Positions 57,560-64,000 of a stretch of 64,000 bases of DNA are shown here, in pieces. The notes under the pieces were generated by a model, which was not told the DNA's origin, ran no database searches, and saw nothing but the letters and a program-made list of their open reading frames with translations. Where the stretch lies: NCBI RefSeq assembly GCF_001659605.2, contig NC_035170.2, positions 17,312,265 through 17,376,264 on the forward strand. Direction: 5' to 3'. The position numbers and the translations under genes are program-made. This stretch comes from Manihot esculenta (Eukaryota > Streptophyta > Magnoliopsida > Malpighiales > Euphorbiaceae). The stretch's first letter is position 1. Every line of letters begins with the position of its first letter.

Positions 57560-58355
57560 GAAGTTTTCTTGTTCTTTCAAAAAAAGTATGTAATAAATTA
57601 TTCATTTTACCTCTTAATTAATTTTACTAAATTTAAATAAAATTTATAAACATTAGGATTATAATCTACTCTTTATTAACTATAAATTATAATATCATCT
57701 AATGTATTTAAATATAATATTAAAATATTAAATAATCTTAATAATAAATTTATTTAATTTTAAACAATAATACCAAAATATTAGATAATTAAAATTAAGA
57801 TATCACATAATAGATTTAAATTTTAAAATTCTTTTTATTATTTATACTTAAATTTTTTTAGTTACATTTTTATTATAATTTAAATTTATAATATATATAT
57901 ATATATATAAAATTCTATGCTCGCCCAATTTCCTAAAGATGGTAAAAGATATCTGGAGTAACTAACCCTACGGCCTCAGAAGCTATAGCATGTCGTGAAG
58001 CAATCTTTTTAGCTACATCAAATAATATTTGAAATGTGATCTTTAAAGGGGAAGACTCTTCACAGCATTGACTCTATACAAGATATTCACTATCACTTGT
58101 CTAATTTGCATCACAACTCATTCTATTGCTCGGAACGGTTTGCTCTATAATTCCTTTTTCTACGATCCTTTATCACAACTCAATTATGTCTTCCTCACCT
58201 CATTCAGATTTTAATGATTCTTTCTTTGAAAAAATAATTAAAAAAAAAGCCATCGATTATTAGCTCATGTATCCTTGCTGCAAATTACAATAATACCACC
58301 TGCAATAGCTTTCATTTTAATTAAAATTACAGAGCTGTTCTCTGTTATAAGTATC
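57560..58355. other. AT-rich stretch with a short (TA)n run, no gene recognised
   Basis: A TA repeat lies at about 57889-57909. No domain was found in any frame; 57920-58230 is less AT-rich but has only short frames. Confidence 0.5.
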
Positions 58356-58361
58356 AACTGA

Positions 58362-58494
58362 TAAGGAGTGAGTACTATTCGGTTTAAATTGAAAAAATTA
58401 ATTTAGTTCGATTTGTATAAATATTAAATTTTTAATTTTCAATTTATTTAATTCGATTCGATTTTAAATTGAACCGACCGAATACTAACTCGTA
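58362..58494. repeat. Degenerate short relative of the GGTTCGG fold-back element
   Basis: It opens GGAGTGAGTACTATTCGGTT and closes AACCGACCGAATACTAACTCG. These are decayed versions of the ends of the MITE at 55102-55565, with a shorter middle. No clear TSD. Confidence 0.5.
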
Positions 58495-59680
58495 CCACCG
58501 AAGTGTCTTATTTTACAATAAAGTCACCATTTAATTGCTTAAGTGGAAAACTTTTAGTTTTGGTTAACTTTACAAAAGTGCCATCACTTATTTATGCCCC
58601 ATTGTTTTTGTTCATCGATTTGCAACTTTGCTAACATTAAATTGGCTGGAAAGGGAGACCTGAGTTTTGAGTAAAATTACATGACATGCCATTGGTTGGG
58701 TTGTGAATATTTTGTTAAAATTACAAAAATGTCACTGTATTCTTGATAAAAGAAACAACTATGCACCAATGGATTTTACTTTATTGACACTCAAGTCCTC
58801 AAAAAAGGGAAAATGTTTCCCGTTTGAATCCAATCAAAGTCAATTATTTTGTTTTTTTTTTTTTTTTTCACAAATAAAAGTAACCCGTTTTTGCTAAATA
58901 GCAAATTGCAAGGCATCAAAATTTACTTTACAGTTTACTTCTCTAAATTATGCTCTTCAAATATCGCCCTTAATTTTGTATGAAATTTATAAAGCATAAT
59001 AATATAATCTTGAGCTCTTCTATTTGACATTAAATTTTAAATATACAAAGCATCATTCGGTTTGATTCAATATTGAATCGAATCGATCAAAATCAATTTA
59101 ATCAAATTTACTGAATCTGAAAATTGAACCAAATAAGTAAAAAAATTGAACTGAACTAATTTGTTTCAAAATCGATTTTTAATTTATTTTTGTGAAATTA
59201 TTTAAATAGACTTTAATTTCTCTAATTTCATTTAATTCTATTATAATTTGAGGCTAATAATATTTAATTTTAATCTAATATATTTAATCAAACATATAAT
59301 AATCAAATTATAATAGTAAATAGTCCACACTCTATATTACATGTAGTCCATACTTCATATATTTCACATGTTTCAAACTCTATCAAAATATGATAATTTA
59401 TATGTAATTCTTAAATTAATACAATATAAAATTAAAATATAATAACAGTTTTTAGTTTTTATATAATCCAAAACATCCACTGACATCTATATCCTATCCT
59501 CCGTTTAATAACATAAAACTCCCAAAAAAAACAAAAAGCCTAATAATTAGGTATGAAATTCTAAAATATTTATCGACAACAATCATATCACCAATAATCA
59601 AGTCTCCCTTCTTCAACCTCTATGTTTCAAATACTTGATAGCTATAAAAATATAAAAAAGAATAGGATAGTTAAATTAAA

Positions 59681-59683
<3 letters not shown>

Positions 59684-59768
<85 letters not shown>
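59684..59768. repeat. (TA)n microsatellite, about 85 bp
   Basis: An uninterrupted AT dinucleotide run. The open frame crossing it (Tyr-Ile repeats) is an artefact. Confidence 0.95.
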
Positions 59769-59772
<4 letters not shown>

Positions 59773-59985
59773 CTTTTAGTTATTCAAATTTACAGTGTTT
59801 TCATTTGTACTGTTTGTGTCCATTTACTAATACTGAAAAATTAAAAATAATAATCAAATTATAATTATGAATGATACTTTCAAATAAAAATAAATAGAAT
59901 AATGGCATGATAATATAAATTATAAACTCAAGTAGTATTTTCATGTCCTGCTTTTTTTTTTCCCTCCTCCATCCTACCCTAATTA

Positions 59986-60094
59986 GCAATTATAAATTTA
60001 ATTAAAGCAATCACACCCAAACAGTAATTATTAAATTAATTAAAGCAATCACACCCAAATAGCAATTATAAATTTAATTTAAGCAATCACATAG
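59986..60094. repeat. Tandem repeat, 38-bp unit x about 2.9
   Basis: Units start at 59986, 60024 and 60062 and share TTAATTAAAGCAATCACAC (the last one diverged). No function is apparent. Confidence 0.85.
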
Positions 60095-60366
60095 TGTAAA
60101 ATGTTTAGAAAATTATTTCAACAACAAAAATAAATTAATTGGTACAACAAAAATAAAAAATAATGCAGTAATAATTAATAAAGAACAATCTCTACATGCT
60201 AATCAATTTCATTTTCATCAAAAAATGGAGAAGGATGCAAGATTGTGGAGACTGGAGAGGAATTGAAGGGAGAATCGACTAGAGAGGGACTGGGGAGACC
60301 CAGAAAATTGGGAAACCGAGTGAGGCAGAAAGCTTGTAGAAAGTGTTGGAGTGACAGTGAGCAGTG

Positions 60367-60474
60367 ACTGGTAAACTGCGGCAACTAGTGAGATGAGAGT
60401 GACTATGGATATAGGAAGGACCTAGTAAAATGCAGCAACCGGTAAGACGAGAGTGACTATGGATATAAGAAGGA
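60367..60474. repeat. Tandem duplication, 54-bp unit x 2
   Basis: Both copies share GAGAGTGACTATGGATATA and AGAAGGACC or GGAAGGACC words at 54-bp spacing. Confidence 0.8.
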
Positions 60475-60953
60475 CCGAGAACAACTGAGGCTAAGGGAAA
60501 AAGGCTCGATGGCCAATAGGACTCGCAAGAGAGAAATTTGGAACCATGAATGAATGTGACAGTGAGAGGACTGATGATTGACTGAACTCTGAACTGAAGT
60601 GAAGTCGAGAGAAGAAAGAAGAGAAAAAGAGAAATTTAGTCTGATGGTGCGCAGAAAGAATAAGTTTAACCTAAATAACTTTAACCTAATACTAAAAAAT
60701 CAAAACGCATCTTTTAAAGAGGAGTTATGTCGGATCGGTTCAACCAAAATATTTCTCCTTTAAAACCGAACCAAATCGATCAAATCAAAATTCTTAAAAA
60801 TGAAAATAGAACTCAATTGATTTACTTCAAAATTGAATTGAATTTTAAAATTAAATCGGTTCGGTCAATTTTTTCAGTTCAAATTAAATAGTGCTCACCA
60901 CTAATCATATGTATGCGCAAATATTTCAACACAAGTGCAATATGTTATTTTTA

Positions 60954-61345
60954 CACTATAAGAATTTTTATTATCAATAATAGAAATTTCTGTTAGTAAA
61001 CAATGAAATTCCGTTAGTAAAACAATTTACTAATGGATTAGTGACAGATAAAATCGGTTGTAAAAAACATCATTGGTAATTTACTTACCAACGGTTTTAA
61101 AATCCGTTAATGTCACTAACGGATCAACAACAAATTTTTCAATTGTTGTCTCTAACGGACCAAATGTCTGTTAGTGATATAATAGATTTTTAATATGGGC
61201 TTCACTAATGGACTGAATTATCCGTTATTGACTATAACAGAATTTCGGATAGTAATGCGTTAGTGAATAAAAATAATGTTATTTTCCATTATAACAGACT
61301 TTTTCCGTTAGGAATACCAACGGAATTTCCATTGGTAATCCGTTT
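60954..61345. repeat. Subterminal repeat region of the CACTA element
   Basis: Many direct and inverted copies of words such as CCGTTAGTGA, CACTAACGGA and CCGTTAGTAA. In En/Spm these are the TNPA binding sites. Several pairs can form hairpins, for example around 61075-61135. Confidence 0.75.
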
Positions 61346-61613
61346 GTGAATCATATAAATATAACATAATCCCTATACTTTCATATATATCCATCATCAC
61401 CCTGTATATTATTCATCATCCCTATACTTTCATATATATCCATCATCAACTAGTACATAATTCAACTATATATGTAAGAACCAAATCAATTATTATATAA
61501 AGTAAAATACTTTAAAACTTACAATATTTCATAATTATATTACATATGTTAATTTTGTACAACAGTTCTAAGTTAAAATAAAATTATTAATTGGTCCGAA
61601 TAAAATATACATA

Positions 61614-63355
61614 CTAAACTAAACTAGCAAGTTCATCATTTGTATCATCATCATTATATGTATGGTGATCACCAATGACATGAGCATTATTATGCTGCTG
61701 CTGTGCAAATGGAGCTGGAGGTGCCGGAGGAGCAGATGTCTGAGTGGATGTCCCAACACCTTGTTGTGCCATCATCCTATGCATAAACACCTGCAACTCC
61801 TCTACCACTGAGTTAAGTCGACCATTCTCTGTCTCCAGTCAATCAATTTCATTCTGCATCCTGTTCATTGCTTCAATGATAGGAGGATCCACTTGGGTGC
61901 AGATGAGTATGAGGCAGAACAATGTGATGATGCATGAAAATATGCAGAAGGCTAAGACCCTAATCCATAAACTCGACTTTTTTTCTGCTTGCCAATTGCC
62001 TCGTAGTAAAGCTGAGCCTCATTTGTGGGTGTCGGCTCACTGCTTCCCTCCTATTGTTGTGTTGTTGCCTCCTTTAGTTGTATGTATTTGTCTTACATTA
62101 TAAAATTTTAATAACTTATTATTAATATGATAAGATTTAAGCATATCAACATTTTTTATAACTACATTTATTATCAACTTACATAAATAGCTTTTGACCT
62201 AGCATCAACAAACTCCTCTATCCCATTTCTCTTATGTGTAGCCTCGAAAAGCTCATGAGGATGTGGTTCTCTTCCTAATTTTTCTCTCTGTTATCAAGTA
62301 TAAGAAAGATAATAAGTAGCATCACAATAAAATATATATATCACAAAATAAATATTAAAGTGATTATTAATACCATCCTCTGTTGGTGGGTATATTGTGA
62401 AATTGATCCACAAGCATGCCTATAAATGCCAGATTCTGTCCCTCCAGCCTCACTGCGCCTATTGACAGAAAACTTGTTACACTTCTCTTTATATTCAGAA
62501 GTGTTCCAAGTTTTCTGCCACTTCCTCAAAACAAAATCTAGTGTAGCTAGATTCTTTGTCTTTCCTTTTCTGATTTCACACATAAAGCCCCTATATCTCT
62601 TAGCAGTCTTTTTTTGCCATGCAATTTTGACCAAGCTGACAATTGCTTGGTCCCATAGGAATTATTTCTGCAAAAAGCTTAAAATATACAAATAGTTAGT
62701 AATTTTACATTTCATATTATAGTTCAATATACAATAAATTTTATGGTTCACCTTAAATTCTTTTCAATAAAACTCTTTCGTGTCATTTGGTACTATCTTC
62801 CAACAGTACCCTTCCGTGACCAATCTCTCTTTTATTATAAGAGTGATCCTGCGACTGCACAACTCCGACGGATGTAAGCTATATGAACAACAGTTAGTGA
62901 GTATAGGAAAACAATGAAATTATTAGTAATTAAAAAATAATTCATTATTACTTATTATTAATGAGTGAAATAGTTTGTCGGAATGACTGTATGCTGCCTA
63001 CAACAGTGGTCGAACCCACGGATGCTGGAGCAGATGCTGATGCAGTAGCAGAAGAGGATGCAGGATGAGATGACTGTGAATGTGATACCGAAGATCGTGT
63101 AGCTACAGTGGAACGGAGAGGAAATGCAGTGATACAGGGAGAAACTGGTGGACATGATCGATCACTATGAGATGGTTGTACTCCAGATGCAAGTGGTACC
63201 CATATCTAAAGCTCTGTATCACTAAGTCCCGTCGATATCCGTGGTACATGTTGCTCATGCTCTGCTACGTCAACTGCAGTCAGCTCCTCCTGACTTGTAT
63301 GGTCAGGTAGTTGAACCGATCCTCTGGGCTTCTTAAACCTTCCACATCCCCTCAT
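61614..63355 (-). pseudogene. TNPA-like plant transposase (Ptta/En/Spm family), several exons, broken
   Basis: Minus-strand pieces in order: a possible start MRGCGRFKKPRG at 63355 with a stop at 63206; LHPSELCSRRITL...CWKIVPNDTKEFY at about 62880-62750, where a TGA replaces Trp; WDQAIVSLVKIAWQ, then ATLDFVLRKWQKTW and GGTESGIYRHACGS at about 62680-62370; GREPHPHELFEATHK, then EEFVDARSKAIY (exon 62287-62183, with acceptor and donor); PTPTNEAQLYY and KKSRVYGLGS at about 62050-61950; a heptad-like stretch ETENGRLNSVVEELQ and a Gln/Ala/Pro tail ending at 61614. At least three stops and a frameshift (about 61900) are present. Family members bind subterminal repeats; this copy looks dead. Confidence 0.75.
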
Positions 63356-63493
63356 CTATGAAAAAAATAGTCAAGACCAAAAAATATTATAAAATTCATT
63401 AACATTAAATAACAAACGTGCAGATGTAGTAAGTTACTTATAGAGAAAGTATGAAAATATACAACTCTAAACTGATTGAGAATGTAAATTAAT

Positions 63494-63955
63494 TTATTCT
63501 AATACATACGATTCGAACTCATTATCATCATCTATAACTGCATCTGAATCAGGGTTACTAAGGAACTCATTTTCATCTATCGAAACATCATCATGAATCT
63601 CAGTCATATCCTCCAACCGATTAAAATTTGGATGATTAACACTATCAGAACCATGAGACATGTTTAATGATGCATCATCAGAACTGTGATGTACTTCAGT
63701 TTCACCGTGCAAGTACCAAACAAGGTAATTTTGCACAAAACCATGCTTCATTAAATGATATTTGACTGTATTTTCATCTTGAAAGCTACGATTTTGACAC
63801 TTAAATAGATTACAAGGACAACGAATGTGATCATCATTTAAATAATCTGGACAGTTCTTAACTTTCTCTATAAATTCATTTATTCCCTCTAAAAATCCGG
63901 GGTTCAGTAAACCCTCTCTAAGATGGGCATACATCCAACTTCTTTCAATAGACAT
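63494..63955 (-). pseudogene. Transposase-associated domain of a CACTA transposase, truncated
   Basis: The first ATG is at 63955. MSIERSWMYAHLREG opens a domain with the typical IRCPCNLFKCQNRSF and VKYHLMKHGFVQNYLVWYLHGE blocks, the N-terminal associated domain of TNP2-type transposases. An acidic tail follows and the frame ends at 63494; a possible GTATGT donor lies at 63509. In full-length TNP2 a large catalytic domain comes next. Here only about 140 bp separate it from the TNPA-like start, so the catalytic part is missing. It may also be an unusual short gene; the spliced form could not be resolved. Confidence 0.72.
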
Positions 63956-64000
63956 AATAACTACAATCACTATGCTGATATGAAAGTAGAATACTTATAA

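Larger units (their letters stand above)
58500..60950. other. AT-rich intergenic DNA with simple and GGTTCGG-type repeats
   Basis: No gene is recognised. GGTTCGG/AACCGA-type words appear at about 59055-59180 and again at 60725-60905, the latter ending GTGCTCACCACTAA like a MITE end. They could mark the two ends of a decayed element or two separate copies. The segment 60200-60640 is less AT-rich and purine-biased, with a 54-bp duplication. Confidence 0.45.
60954..64000 (-). mobile_element. CACTA (En/Spm-like) DNA transposon, one end, runs off the window
   Basis: It begins CACTATAAGAA at 60954, the hallmark CACTA terminus; the flanking 3 bp are TTA. About 400 bp of subterminal repeats (CCGTTAGTGA, TCACTAACGG words) follow. 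Then come coding remnants on the minus strand: a plant-transposase (Ptta/En/Spm, TNPA-like) set of exons and, furthest right, a transposase-associated domain. The other end is not in the window, so the TSD cannot be checked. No DDE catalytic transposase segment is seen between the two coding blocks. Confidence 0.82.

Noticed and set aside
59622..59864. 80-codon frame with Tyr-Ile repeats
   Set aside because: Produced by the (TA)n microsatellite.
63355..63510. Direct splice from the transposase-associated exon (donor at 63509) to the acceptor before 63355
   Set aside because: Joining there puts a stop codon immediately after the junction, so I could not support a single spliced gene and list the two blocks separately.

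Overview
This is nuclear DNA from a plant, most likely a eudicot. The evidence is clade-typical plant LTR retrotransposons, a CACTA transposon end, a plant LINE remnant, AT-rich intergenic DNA and one intron-rich C2-domain gene. A Euphorbiaceae source (cassava or rubber type) is a guess from memory of similar repeats and is not shown by the sequence.

Region 1 (about 0.2-43.5 kb) is one nested retrotransposon pile. Every insertion can be closed with a perfect 5-bp target-site duplication (TSD). The oldest element is a short-LTR Reina-like chromovirus (224-43535, + strand, TSD CAAAC, about 5.06 kb once the inserts are subtracted). Three elements landed in it: an Athila-like element in gag (1589-21376, - strand, TSD CATGC); a Tekay/Del-like chromovirus at the start of the RT region (22021-30915, + strand, TSD CGCCC); and a second Tekay-like element in its 3' LTR (33666-43221, - strand, TSD TATTG). 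The Athila-like element carries two further insertions: a solo LTR of its own family (3755-5564, TSD GGAAT) and a third Tekay-like element in its 5' LTR (11331-21145, TSD CCGAA). LTR-LTR differences counted by eye agree with the nesting order: about 2.9% (Reina-like), 1.4% (Athila-like), 1.2% and 0.6% (Tekay-like copies), and 0.2% for the youngest.

Two Tekay-like copies (11331-21145 and 33666-43221) are nearly coding-intact, each with one amber codon in gag-pol. The third (22021-30915) has a ruined pol with most of the integrase gone, although its LTRs differ by only about 1.2%. The Athila-like element lacks recognisable protease and integrase. Two features stand out. A 13-bp motif, TTCGGCCGCCGAA, containing the GCC-box core GCCGCC, is repeated in the LTRs of both the Athila-like and Tekay-like families. 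In the Tekay-like LTRs it sits just upstream of the TATA box. In addition, all three Tekay-like copies share a strong splice donor in the LTR leader and a strong acceptor 8-9 nt upstream of the gag ATG. This predicts a roughly 1.85-1.9 kb leader intron that would remove the primer-binding site.

Region 2 (43.5-64 kb) is AT-rich host DNA. It contains one ordinary gene, a 7-exon C2-domain protein with a proline/tyrosine-rich tail (49808-53455, - strand). It also holds a dispersed AT-rich repeat, a fold-back MITE with 9-bp TSD, fragments of a LINE, a ~204-bp tandem repeat, a long TA microsatellite, and the end of a CACTA transposon with TNPA-like and transposase-associated coding remnants that runs off the right edge. 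All coordinates and identities come from reading the sequence; no database search was possible.
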